Part shown: positions 42,508 to 54,600 of the stretch, in pieces
Layout: each line of letters begins with the position of its first letter
Numbering within the stretch: the stretch's first letter is position 1
Source of the DNA: Gautieria morchelliformis
Taxonomy: Eukaryota; Basidiomycota; Agaricomycetes; Gomphales; Gomphaceae
DNA: 64,000 bases
Direction: 5' to 3'
NCBI GenBank assembly: GCA_015179125.1
Contig: WHVA01000307.1
Location: 1-64,000 of the forward strand
Notes under the pieces: generated by a model
Database searches by the model: none
Told to the model about the DNA's origin: nothing
What the model saw: the letters and a program-made list of their open reading frames with translations, nothing else
Made by a program: the position numbers and the translations under genes

Positions 42508-43950
42508 ATGGAATACCGGAACGACACTTCAATATATTCAAGCTGGGTGCACGAGGATAAATATCTAAGGTATGTATTCATCTTACTGCATACACTCCCT
42601 TATGTTGTGTACACATCTTTCAGCTACCACGATATCTTGCCTAACAGTACTGCGCTGATAGCGCGTACGTGTGACCTCGGACTTCGCCAAACTTTTTTTT
42701 TTTTTGGCGCAGTCGTCTACAGCGCCTCCGCATTCATCACAATTCTCTCCGAGTCGCCAAGCCTTGCTGTCCTCATAGTCGCTCGATGTGTTCAAGGGTT
42801 TCTCTCCATGACTGCGCCCATTATCCAGGCCGGCCACTCCCTTTGTGGGTATTGATTACCTCTACCTCAACTTTGGCTATGCACTCTGCGTATGTCGGCT
42901 ATATTTTCTTTCATACAATGCCATTCTAGATATCATGGAGGGGTCCTTAAAGTGTACCTGCTTTTTTTGGATGGAATTCTTGCACGGACGTTCTGGCCCC
43001 GTGAGACTCCCCGTTGGCTAATTAAGAACGGATTCCAGATAGAAGGTGGGAACGCCACCCCGGAAAATTCTGTCCTTCGCCGACACAAGGGGCTAGGTTA
43101 GAGGACGTGTGCTTGTCGGCTGATGCGATTTCCTGAATCACTTCTAAGATGTTTGCGTAGCTTAACGGCATTAACTGGCGCCTCTCCTTCATTCCCGAAA
43201 ATCTTACTTGGGCCTGTTTTGACGAGGCTGAGGAGTGCGTTTTATACTCGGGTTAAATCTGTGAAACACCTATCGAGTCTGTTACAGCCTTTTGTATTTT
43301 GGGATTCCCACAATAATCTGCGTTTTGGGTGCGGTTCCCAACATGCTACTCATCCAGTAGGTAGGCTGGGCCGCAAGCCGTTTCTTTTTCTCTGAAGGGT
43401 GATTATCGCACTTTGTTCCTCCACCGTAGATGGATGACAAAATTAACAAGTATCCCTGCCGCAAATATCAACGGTTCGCAGCAAATGGGAACTTCGCAGG
43501 TCGGTACCAGTAGTACCACCTGTCCTTTTGTTGTGATGACTCACTTATTGCATATCTCTCTTCATATTTGGGGCATCACGAGGTCCATCCCCTTACCCCT
43601 ACCAGCCATGATATTCTCTCCGGGCGCGTGCTCGTAGGATGGCTCGCAACCGGTCAATCAAGGTTGAATTTCAGATCCTCGGTCCCTGGCACGTTGTCTC
43701 CTTAAAGTGCCACTGGTTGTTTAGTTTCCCAATCGCATATGCAACACCCCTCTCGGTGCTGGTCATTTGTTGGCTTCGTGATCATATCCTTCTTCCTCGT
43801 ACTCATGGTCATCCCCGAGATGGCCCACCTAACGCTGGAGGAGCTCGGTGAGGTATCCGGGGATACAGTCGCCAAGGGAGATACTGTGACCTGGACATTG
43901 CTGCTGGTGAAGGAGGCCTGCCGCCAGCATGGTTCGTTGACTGTGCGGAG
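42508..43950 (+). pseudogene. decayed MFS sugar transporter
   Basis: Pieces in several frames match sugar porters in the right order: GAVVYSASAFITILSESPS and VARCVQGFLSM near 42700-42820, PRETPRWLIKNGF near 43000, and VVISFFLVLMVIPEMAHLTL then EELGEVSGD near 43770-43860. Normal intron splicing might join some pieces, but the middle (43280-43600) has stops in all frames and no transporter motifs, so I call it a pseudogene. A run of T (42690-42703) sits in an early exon. It lies head to head with the intact transporter. Confidence 0.6.
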
Positions 43951-46729
43951 CCGAGGGTGTTATTGGGTTTCTTCTACACATCTACCCATCCACCCATCCA
44001 ACTTCTCCCCAATAGTATATGACATATACTTGACTTGTATCAATAGTTTACAGCAATTTTCCTTTTGCCTCCTGTCACAGAGTGGTCGCTGATGAACTCG
44101 TCTGTGGGCAACCTTCAGGGGACGTCACATTGGCAAGTTTAAACATTTGACTTCTGGTGGATGTTTCATGCGCTCATGACTACAATGCGCTCACCAATTG
44201 GAAGGATTTCGACTTCATTATTTCTGTAATGTTGATCAGCCATTTGCGCCATGACAGAGAGTACGATTGCAGACGGGAGGGAGATGGGTTTCCAGGCTGC
44301 TCCAGAGAGTGCCGTCAAGCAGGTCTAGCAGGTCGATGCATGATATCAGATGCGATGAATGCACTCTTTGGGACTGAAAGGTTGTCTGTAATTTGTGCTG
44401 TGTCTGTATCTGCCGATTACCGTTTTTACACGTTATTGCATAATCTGGAGCTCAATTGGATGCGAACACAACATTATAAGAGTTAATTAGTATGTATGTA
44501 TGCCTGTAAAATGCTAATATTCCAGGGTGTTCGTCGCCGTAACCGACCGCGGCGAGCACCGGTTCATCCAGATATGCTATATGCAGCAACGAGATATGAC
44601 TGAGGCCGGTTGTTTATAAATGAATTATGTAGCAAAGGACAGCTGTCCAGTTCCGTGCCACTGATGCCCGGGTGAGCTGTATAAGAAGGTTTTTAGATAG
44701 TAAGTCCGCCCTAGATTTGGTAAGATTCATGAGCTTCGTCTCATGATCATAATTCCTCCGCGTGCGTTACAGTAAGCACGCGAAAACCATGCAAGTCAAA
44801 ATTGGCGACTTACTGTAATCGATGGATTGATCACGTGATTGGCCGCTTGCACCAAACACTACAACACATTACTTTGAACCTCGTTATCTCTCTGAATCTG
44901 CTACGACTCAACATCTTGCTCCAGCGCGCTGGTAACTTCTACGTGTACACAGTGTTGGCTGTTGCACACTCGGGCCGTCGGCATATGTCCAATTTTCTGA
45001 TTGCATTCGAACGAGACGGCGGATATACAGCATGGCAGGTCCGCCAATCCAGTGCGACACCTCTTTCTCTTGATATTCTAGCTGCATGATCCACCTTCTG
45101 GGGCCATATATATCTGCAGCTTCCGTCATTGGTTAGCACCAGAACGTTGATATTTGTAGCGTACCTCTGTACCTACAACTCACGTCATTTGGGAGCACCA
45201 ATATCATCGTGGGGGCTGTACATACACTGCTTAGCCGAGGGATGTAGGTCACTTCGGACATCGTCCCGAGCGGTTCGAAGGATTGATGTGTCTAGAGTTT
45301 GTCTTAATCCGTCTGGAGTATGCATTGATGCGTCTGGATCAGCTTCCATCCAACTGCGCCAGAGCGACGGTCTCTCCGTGATGGATTGTCGTATATACAT
45401 GGTATTCCATGCATTTCCAGTGCGGTTACCGGCGCCGTTCCGAATCGCGCTGTTGGATATGAACCATACGATTTATCCAAGCCAGTTGATCCAATTCCCC
45501 AATGACTGGACCTTGTGCTCGCTGACTCAGATCCCCATTTCCCGTGCAAGTCTGCTCGCCCTCTGTGACTTGGTTACTACCCTGCCAGTGGACATGGGAT
45601 GTGGCATGAGCCACTCCCAACCTTGCGGAGCACAGCGAGAATATTATACACATTCGAGGCGATATCCTCTCAGAACGTCTATGGATTCACATTCCCCTCT
45701 CATGCGGCTGATGTCAACTGATGCTTGAAATCTCAAAAGTGTCCCCCGCGCCATTTCGTATTGAACCCGACGAGATCATGACAGGAGCCCTTGCGCTAGG
45801 TCTCAGCGGTTGGCGAGCTCACCTTGAATATCCTGAGCCAATGGTCGAAATGGTACAGTAGAATCGTTCAGGGATACTGTGGCCGAGGTGCTTATTGCTT
45901 GTGGATGTACGGGCCAAGGATCCTTACGTCTCCGGACTGTCGACTTCACCTGATCTTGCGCATACTCCTGAGCCGGACACCATTATGTGAACCCGTGAGA
46001 TACTAGTACTTTGGTCGACCTACCCGGTATTGGAACTTGAGGCATCCAGGCTACGACGAAGTTGCCAGTAGGGCCCTTAACGTTGTTCAGTGTTCGCAGT
46101 ATTCGAGGTGAGTGGTAGGACGAGAGAGGCGCCGCATGGCACTCCATACTTCGGACCTGTCATCGAAGACATGGCACTCACACTGAAGCTTACAGCTCCC
46201 AACGTTTTCCCGGCGTCCAGTTCAAGCGTGCGTCGTTAGTGCCTTCGTATGGGTCGTTCTGCCACAAGGTTGGGGGTCTACGTTGAGTGGTGCCTTTAGT
46301 GCTCTAACACTAACACCCCAAATGATCTGTTTTCCTTTACAGCCGAGTTCCTACTGAGTCGACCTGGATTATGAGGTTGAAAGAGGAAAGAATATTGAGG
46401 ATTGATAACAGGGTGAGACATCATCAAACTCGATATACAAGTACAACTTTATTCGACGCCATCCAAACGTCCGTCCCAGTGGATTTAGCACACTTCGACA
46501 ACAGCATGGCGCAACTACAAGAATCGTTGCACAATTTCTGAGGATTCAATAATGATCAGTTGATATTTCGAACGTGATCAAGGGCAACGAACTGGCTAAC
46601 CATTTAGCTTTCATTTGTGGGCCGCGACAATGGCAGCTTCAATGGCGGTAAGAGTGCTATTTGGGACGTTTCCTAGGACCTTTTTCTGGGAGAGAATGAT
46701 CGCTTAGTGCTCGAACAGGCGACGGTAAA
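43950..46729. other. region without a recognisable gene
   Basis: Several open frames of 60-200 codons occur, the longest at 45129-45728 (+, 199 codons), but none shows a domain, and codon use looks random. Short exon-like pieces near 45760-45950 (MTGALALGLSGWRAHLEYPE) may be relics of a decayed gene; I could not identify it. Confidence 0.4.
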
Positions 46730-47098
46730 TCAGCTACGGACAATTTTGTCGTCTGCAATTACGACTTTGTCTTTAAGATTCACCCACTGGGCCTTGCCCG
46801 AGCTGCCGGGCTGAGCGGGGATCGGTTCATGGATGGACTCCTTTTTCGCAGGGACCACTGGGAGAAACCACTTGTACAAGGTTGCATCCAAGTGCGTAGC
46901 GTGGAGGTCGGCAGCACCGTTGAATGTCTGTAGCATGACACCAGTGACGGTCTTAGCGGTGGCATTGACGCTAAGAAGTATGACGGGGTGTTTGCCAATT
47001 TTGCCACTCTTTGTCTTTGTGACCGGAATGTCCTTGTCATTGGTTTCGGGAGGGATCGCAAACACGACCTCGCCGCGAGAATAGGTAGGAGTGGTCAT
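46730..47098 (-). CDS. hypothetical protein, 122 residues
   Basis: A single-exon frame with the chosen start MTTPTYSRGEV; an in-frame ATG five codons upstream is possible. The protein has a basic middle (TKTKSGKIGKHPVILLSV), a hydrophobic core (TVTGVMLQTFNG) and an ordered C-terminus (AQWVNLKDKVVIADDK). There is no signal peptide or membrane segment. It looks like a small single-domain cytosolic beta-rich protein. I recognise no named family; similar short proteins seem common in Agaricomycetes by recall only. It stands alone between a gene-free region and the kinase gene. Confidence 0.6.
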   Translation of the reverse strand: MTTPTYSRGEVVFAIPPETNDKDIPVTKTKSGKIGKHPVILLSVNATAKTVTGVMLQTFNGAADLHATHLDATLYKWFLPVVPAKKESIHEPIPAQPGSSGKAQWVNLKDKVVIADDKIVRS

Positions 47099-47113
47099 AG
47101 TGAGATGGAGCAA

Positions 47114-48315
47114 TTATTCTATGAATTGTCGACCTTTATACCTATCAGCCCAGACTGTATCAGGAGTCTGTATGAAGGGTAGCATTGGACAGAAGTCACC
47201 CATTCGCAAAGTCTCTGCGGATACGGGCAACGGGCAGCTTCGGTTGCATGCGATCGCATCGCATCGAAGCGGACCGAGGGGCATTCCGCATGCATTGGGC
47301 ACGCATTCGGGCACCTATCTACCTCGTTTGGAGGGGAAGGAGCGGGCTGAGACATATCGCAAATTTCAGATCACGTAAATCATTGCAAGGTGTGGCCTCT
47401 GCCACAAAAATAAGTTGTTCAGGTCGAGGTCAAGCCTAAGAGGAGTGTATTTTGTCCAATGGTCTGAGTACGAAGGTACGTGTATGACCGTTAGCAGACG
47501 TAATTAACAGAAGCAGTGACTCGCTCCACAGCTAAGAGTAACACGGAGATTAAGCTCCAGAAATCCATTGAGGGTGGGTGCTCATGCTAAACGGCACCCC
47601 GATCGAAGTCACTGCCACTAGTTGAGACTCGGCGGGGAGGGCCTAGTCTATTAGGTCATTTTACACATTTATGCTCACCACCGTCGATGACGGTGAGCAC
47701 ATGTCATATTTCGGTGACGTTGTTGGATGTACGGCCGTGCAGGACGACAAGACGCGAGGGATGCAAGGGATATAAAAAGCGGGATACAATGCGATTTTGG
47801 TAGTTTTTTTTTCCGATTGAACGCGTCCATCAGCATCCATGTATCCGTGGGTTCGTGCGTCTGAGGTCTGGGCCGTTATATGAATCTAAAAGCAAGCAAA
47901 ACTTACCCTATTCTGAGAGTCATTTCGCCGTTGTGATGAATTTAGCGCGTTCGACTGGTTCACCTTGCTCTTGCTCAGCGGCACCCCGATCGAAGCCACT
48001 GCGCCCAGTGGCGTGTGACCATTCACCGCAGTCGTGAGACAGAAATGAGTGTCTTGGAACATCAGCCAAGAATCCAAGCGTAGAGCCTGAATGCATTCAG
48101 TACTGTACCTGCCAGAATGTTACGTGGCTTGGGCGGGCACTCGTGCGCAAGCGCTCAGGCTGAGCGCTTGCGCAGTCTGCCCGAGCGTCCCGACATGATC
48201 GCCGTCGACGAAAGCTATTTGGTACTATTTGTAATCGTCGAATACCTTGATGCCCAAGCAAAGGGACTCCGATAAAACTTGCGCGAGCAACGCTCAACAC
48301 TGATCCGAAACTGAT
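47114..48315. other. intergenic DNA with repeated GGCACCCCGATCGAAG motif
   Basis: No gene can be supported. GGCACCCCGATCGAAGYCACTGC occurs at about 47593 and 47980 and a diverged version near 48255; on the minus strand each reads SIGVPL or FIGVPL, so these may be relics of a repeated protein. A hairpin (GCTCACC...GGTGAGC) lies at about 47673-47698. Confidence 0.4.
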
Positions 48316-50429
48316 ATGGCCTCTCCTCTCATCCTTGGCAAATATTATGCTCTGGAGCGTATAGGGGCGGGAGCTTATGGTACTCTTACTTCCACAACTC
48401 CCCGCTGTTCTGACAAGGCCGAATTGCCGTTTTAGGATTGGTTTTTCGGGCAACAGATGCAGAAGAGCCATCTGAATCCTCAGCGCAATATGCGATAAAA
48501 CTTGAGCGTGCTTCCAAAAAGAAACAACGGCCCCCTTCAGAACACGAAGCTAACGTCCTGAAGATCCTGGCTGATGCCAATGTCTCTCCGCAGATCCCTC
48601 GCGTGATAGATTATGGCTACGATAAACCCAAGCACTCAAAAGCCCTGGTTCTTGATCTATTGGGCCGCGACCTCCAGTCCATGCGTAAACAGTGTGGAGG
48701 TCGGTTCAGCATCAAGACCACTTTAGTGCTGGCCACTCTGCTCGTGCGTGTTCGTGACTTCTATTCCGTTTTTCTCTGATCTCGCATTTCTTCTCAGATT
48801 CCTACTATTCGGTATATCCACTCCAAAAGTTTTGTCCACAGAGATATAAAACCCGGAAATATGCTTTTGGGGCCTAAGGGCAGCGAAACTAGCGTTTACA
48901 TTGTCGACTTCGGCATTGCTAGACGGTATAGAAATCCTCGAAATAGTGTCCATATGCCATTCCTTGATGGGAAGCCGCTGGTTGGCACCGTTCGTTACGC
49001 GAGTCTCAATACTCATGTCGGGATAGGTGAGTTGTTGAGGTTCCGAAAGTACTCCTGATTAAGTAGATTCATCTTTTGCCAAAGCACAGACACGGCGGGA
49101 TGACATTGAGTGCCTGGCATATGCCCTTATCGATTGCTTGCGAGACTTGCCCTGGGGACATATTACGGGCGGAACCTCGAAGCAGTTTGAGGACAGGGTC
49201 AGGGAAAAGAAACGATCTTGGACTCCCGAACGACTCTGTGTTGGCATCCCCAACGCATTCAAACTCCTTCTTTCTCATGCCCGACAACTCAAGTTTGACG
49301 AGGAACCCGACTACGACGGTCTACAAAAGGCCTTTACAGATGAACTGAAGCACCATGGGTATTCTCTGGATGGCTCTCTCGACTGGTCTGCAGCTAGTGA
49401 CAGCAAAGGTGTTTGATGGTTGTGATACCCTGTGCCATAGTCACTAAAGCGTTTCTTTCAGATTTTGCACCCCTTATCACGAAGCAAGCCCGCTCTTCAC
49501 CAGCAGTGACGGAGAAAACGCGAAAACTGTTCGATTCAACCCGACCTGGTGATTTCATCAAGCTCAAACTCCTTGGTCCGCCTACTGTTCAATTCAGCGG
49601 ACGCTTCAATAGTGTCAATACGGATATTAGCTTCTGGCAGCCTCCATCGTTGGCTGGTAAAGAGTGGGAGTTTCCCTACAGACCAGCGATTGTCGCATCT
49701 GTGACGCGCGATGTTATCGTTCATAAAGGAAGAAAGGGGATAACGCTGTCTGTTTATCCTCTCATGGTGCGAAAGGAGGGCCTGGATGAGTTTCCAGAAG
49801 ATATGCGAAGCCAATGCATACCCCTGGACGCATCTGTGCTCGCCATTGATTCCCGCACCCCACAGGTCGAGCCCGAATGGACCCTTCCCAACACATATAT
49901 CTACGACACTTGTGTCACTCTCACTGTTTCCGTAGATCCCTATCTTATGTCGGTTAGTAGGAGCCAACGTTTTCTGCTGCTTGCATTTGACCCTAATCAT
50001 CTCCAGGAGGTGGAACTTGGTCCAATATATTGGCGTCTCAAAACCTCAGAGGACCTTACGAAAGTCACAGAACAACTACAGCTTGTCAACCGACCTCTCG
50101 AAGCTGGCCAATCGATTCGGCCAGAGGATCGCGACGAAACAATTGGTATCAAGAAGAGCAAACGCCGCATTCTCCAAACCGTACTTGCGGAAATTGGTCC
50201 ACTGACTCCCACCGATACTCAGGGTCGGGGTATAGTATGGTCGGGAAGGAATGGGTGGCTGAAAGAGTATAATCAGATCGGCAGCCGTCGCGAGCAGGAA
50301 CAGGAAGGTTCCGATGATGCAGAGTCAAGTGAGGAGTATGATTCTGATTACATTTACGATAGTATTTCTCCCCCGGGGGAACGGCGGAAGTCTTGTACGG
50401 TGAACTTGGACGCAACCAACTATGAATAG
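48316..50429 (+). CDS. casein kinase 1-like Ser/Thr protein kinase with long C-terminal extension
   Basis: Five exons: 48316-48379, 48436-48743, 48798-49026, 49067-49408 and 49462-50429; 1911 nt, 636 residues, phases consistent. Residues 1-300 are a CK1-type kinase domain: glycine loop IGAGAYGLVF (16-25), Lys43 in YAIKLERA, LDLLGRDLQSMRKQCGGRFS (CK1 hallmark), HRDIKPGN at 138-145 and DFG at 161-163, then GTVRYASLNTHVGI and RRDDIECLAYALI, which are typical CK1 substrate-lobe motifs. It should phosphorylate acidic or primed Ser/Thr. Residues from about 315 to 636 form an unknown domain (FIKLKLLGPPTVQFSGRFNS...), ending in an acidic stretch (EGSDDAESSEEYDSDY). The usual CK1 C-terminal tail is much shorter. 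The gene looks intact. Confidence 0.93.
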
Positions 50430-50610
50430 TACTTCTCCCGCCACTCCCTGCAGTACTTTTACCATCACATTGCATTCTTATTATATTACCCAGCGATACA
50501 ACGATCGTCCACAAATCGTGGGCAGCGGTCTAGTCACGAGTGAAACACCGCCGTCTTATACCATGCATATCAACAATATCTTTGGCGAATACATGCTCAT
50601 CAACGAACAG

Positions 50611-51091
50611 TTATGGGAGTCCACCCGTTATTGACGACAATGATTCCGGGGAGGCCTCTGCGAGTCCCGCACATACCCAGGAAATGTTCTGAGAAGTGAC
50701 GCCGGAGCTTTTCGGTTTTGGAGGCTTTCCGTCAAGCTCTACAGTCAGGGCGGGTTCGATGAATGACCACGCAAACCCTGTATTTCTGTCCATTCCGCTG
50801 AAGATAATACGAACCTTGAGAAATTCGTGCTGAGTGGTTTAAGAGCGCGACAGTGGTAAAACGGAGTGGGAGCACAGCCGAGGTGCTTACCGTGAGATCA
50901 TCTCCACCGAGGATGTATGCTATGACGGTCGGTTTGCACGAAAAATATTTATCCCACGCGCCATTCGAGGTATTTCCCTGCTCGCGCGGTATTGAATAAT
51001 ATCCAAGTTGCGCACGCAACATCAAATTTACTTTTGCACGTGATACTTCAATATATCTCGTGCGCAAGGTTTGAGTACTAGTTGATAACAA
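50611..51091 (-). CDS. hypothetical protein, two exons
   Basis: Exon 1 is 51091-50891 and exon 2 is 50814-50611, joined across a GTAAGC...CTCAAG intron with the frame kept (GGDDLT then VRIIFSGMDRNTGF). That gives 134 residues: a start region TRYIEVSRAKVNLMLRAQLG, a core IPREQGNTSNGAWDKYFSC and a C-terminus VELDGKPPKPKSSGVTSQNI. There is no signal peptide. I do not recognise the family. The start codon is uncertain; an exon may exist further upstream. It is convergent with the kinase gene, with ends about 180 bp apart. Confidence 0.6.
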
Positions 51092-51549
51092 ACTAGTTCA
51101 TTGAATCATTATGTTGGTGATGCAGCAAGCTCATATATGTGCCATGGTTTATCAAGAAATCAATGAACATGTTGGCGGGGTTTCTGTATGCTTCGTCTTA
51201 CATAGGGCACGGCCCTAAAAGACAAAAATGGATAAAATAAAAAAAGAAATAAAAAAAAGAAATCAATGGCTAGCTCATCGCTGGCAATTTCAGTTAACTC
51301 TAACCACCGTCCCCTCGAGACCCTTAACCTTCTTAAGGGTTGCCGCCTTTATGCCGTCCTCCATCTCGAACACGTGTTGCTCCTTAACAGTTTCTATCCC
51401 TTGCAACCGGCATTCCGTCGTAACGCCCGGGGGCAGGCAGCAGAGGCTGACTGTTGGAATCATGTACACCTGCAGTAAATTACACGCTTGTTCAAATCAG
51501 ATGCCCATTCCTACGCCTCCACATGCGGTTCACCTGAACCGTCCCCTCG

Positions 51550-51630
51550 CATCCTCAGTACGGTGCCCGTGCACCGTAGCCCGCCGCCTGTCCGTATGGT
51601 GCACATGTACCGTACGCCGCCCTCTCCCTG
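51550..51630. repeat. GTGCAC-rich minisatellite, left part
   Basis: Units containing CGGTGCNNGTGCACCGTA, cut from the larger right part (56153-56520) by the copia insertion. Confidence 0.7.
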
Positions 51631-54600
51631 TATTGTGAGCAACCTCTGTAGGCAGTATCAGAACCTGGACGGCGTCAGAAGAATGTCTGAAGCGCCGTCT
51701 TACACGCGTTGGGTAACTATACTAGTTGCTTAGTAATATCATCTGTAAAGAGAAGGTGGTGCCGACTCGGTGACTGGTCATTCGGATTCACAACACTCCC
51801 CCGCGATTGAACCATCGTCGAGTCCTAGTTTCAAGCGTAGCTTTTGGTGCTGCGATTTGGTTAGGAGATCGGCGACGTTGTCCTTCATGGATACAGGTGA
51901 GACTTTGATAGTTCCCTTGTTGATACATTCTCGAATATAGTGGTATTTGACATCGATGTGTTTCGTTCGTTTGTGAAACACGGCGTTTGCGGCAATAGCG
52001 CGAGCCCCTAGTGAGTCTGAATATATGTCGAGTGGGAGTTCTACCTCGAAATCGAGTTGTTGGAGCAGGGAGATGGTCCACTGCGCATGCTTTGTGCACT
52101 CCATCAACGCCATGTACTCTGCTTCCGTCGATGACAGTGCGACGGTCCTCTGCTTTTGTGCGGCCCATGCTATGGAGCTTCCTGATAGTATGAACATGTA
52201 GCCGGTTGTTGATCGTCAGCCGTCGGTGCCAGCGGCCCAATCTGAGTCGCTGTAGCTGACGAGTTCGGTGGAGTCGTTCCTTCCATATGTCAGGGCGTGT
52301 GTTTGCGTTGTGAACAGGTAACGGAGGATGTGTTGGGCGGCGAGTAAGTGGTCTGCCGTGGGATTTGCGCCAAATTGCGAGAGCCGGTTGACCGTGAAGC
52401 ATATGTCCGGTCTCGAGCCAAGCATGGCGTACATGAGTGATCCCACTATTTGCCGGTAGCTTGAGGTGACGGTTGAGTCGAAGAACTTTTCGGTGTTGGG
52501 TACAAGCTTTGTGCCCGGCGGGAATGGCGTGTACACCGGTCTACACTCCAGCATATCGTATCTGGTCAGCATGCATTCAATATAATGGGATTGATCTATG
52601 CTTATCGTTCTTTGGCGATCACGCGTGATGTGGATTCCCAAGAAATGATTTATCTCCCCTAGGTCAGTGATCTTGTAGCGCGTCCCAATTTTCGCTTTAA
52701 GATCGTTGACGGCTGCAAGGATTCCAATTATCGCTATGTCATCCACATATACAAGCACGATGGTGGGGTGGTCTCCCCCGTCGTCACGTTTGATGAAGAT
52801 GGATACGTCGCTGGCGATGTTTTTTTGGAATCCCAGGGTGTCGAGCGTCTCTTGCAGGTGCGCGTGCCATTGCCGTCCCGCTTGTTTTAACCCGTAGATG
52901 GCCTTCGACAGTTTGCACACCTTGTTTTCCTTCCCTGGGACTGCAAAACCTTCCGGTTGGTCCATGTACAGTTATTCATCCAGGTTGCCGTTGAGATAGG
53001 CTGATTTTATGTCGATTTGGTGTACTTCTAGGTCGAACCCCACTGCAAGTGCTAGCAGTAGCCTCAGGGAGTCGAGCCTGGCGACTGGCGTGAAGGTCTC
53101 TTCATAATCAATGCCCAAGGTTTGCAGAAAGCCTTTGGCGATGAGTCGGGCCCGTTATCTGGTGATTTTTCCTTGAGTGTCACGCTTCGTTAGGTACACC
53201 CATCTGCATTTCACCGTGCGTCTGTCTTTTGGTAGGTCGGTCAGCTCCCAAGTCCTGTTATCCAGTAAGCATTTTATTTCTTCTGTCATGGCCCGATGCC
53301 AGAAGTCGGCTTCTGCGGAGGACATCGCGGCCTGATGTGATGTTGGGTCTCCCGTGGGTGTCGTGTCCGCAGCAGCCAGGAACACTGTAATTGCGTTCGT
53401 CCATACCGCGGGTACCCAACGCTGAGCCCTGTCTGGGCTAGCGTTCATTGGGTCGGGGCGCAGGGACCTCCCCACAATGCGTGCAGATCTTCGCGGAGGT
53501 ACTGGTACGCGTGGTGGAGCCTGTTGTGGGACATGGCCTGGGACTGGTGGTCCTGGAGGCGGCGGTGGACCATGTGCTGGTGCATGGTCTTTGAGATCTT
53601 CGTCGTCGCTCTCTGGTAGCGCTAATTCGACTAGTTCAGGCGTCAGTTGCGAGGGCTGCGAAGGGTTAGGGTTCGGTTGTGCGATTTGAATGGTTGGGGC
53701 ACGGAGAGGATATGCGTTTTCCTCAAATACAACATCAGTGGATATCAGGATTTTGTGTGTAGATGGATCCCATAGCTTGTACCCCTTGGTGGATCCATCA
53801 TATCCTATGAAAATCAGTTTTTTTTGACGTTGGATTGAATTTGGTGCGCTGCGTTGTGGTGTGCGCATAGGCGAGGCATCCGAACATTCGGAGGTAGCTG
53901 AGGTCGGGTGCGTGTCCAAAAAGGCGTTCATGTGGAGAGAGGTAATTGTTTGCACATGAGGGAGCGCGATTTCTTACATGTGCAGCTGTGGCGACAGCGC
54001 TCTCCCAGAATCCGTGGGACATGCCGGCACTTTGTAGCATGGCATGCGCGGCTTCCGCGATTGTTCGGTTTGCTCTCTCAGCGACGCCGTTCTGTTGCGG
54101 TGTGTGTGGCATGGTAAGTTCATGCTTTATTCCGTTCTCTGCAATGTACTGGATGAATTCCATTGATAGGAATTCCCCCCCGCGATCCGAGCGTATGGCT
54201 CAGAGCGTACCTTTGTAGTGCGTGGAGACGAGCGCATGGTACTTCTTGAAGCAGTCAAAGGTGTCAGCCTTCGTTTGCAAGAAGAATACCCATTTGTAGC
54301 GCGTGTAGTCATCCACCAGTACATAGTGGTAGCTATGGCCCTGGATGGAGCGCGTTCGCATGGGGCCTGCGAGGTCCATGTGGATTAGTTCAAACGGTTG
54401 AGTGCGGCGGTGAGTCGAGGATTTGAATCTCCTCCTTGTGGATTTCCCTAATAGGCAGCCTTCACACGTCGATAGTGCGCGTCGCGAATTTGGGTCGATT
54501 TGGTCGTTAATCCGTTTCAAGGGCGACCAAGAGAGATGACCAAGGCGAGCGTGGAGGACGTCTAGAGGGACATTCGTTTGCGCTGAGTGGATGGATGGCA

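Noticed and set aside
45129-45728. 199-codon plus-strand ORF
   Set aside because: No domain, random-looking composition, overlapping open frames on the other strand; not enough to call a gene.
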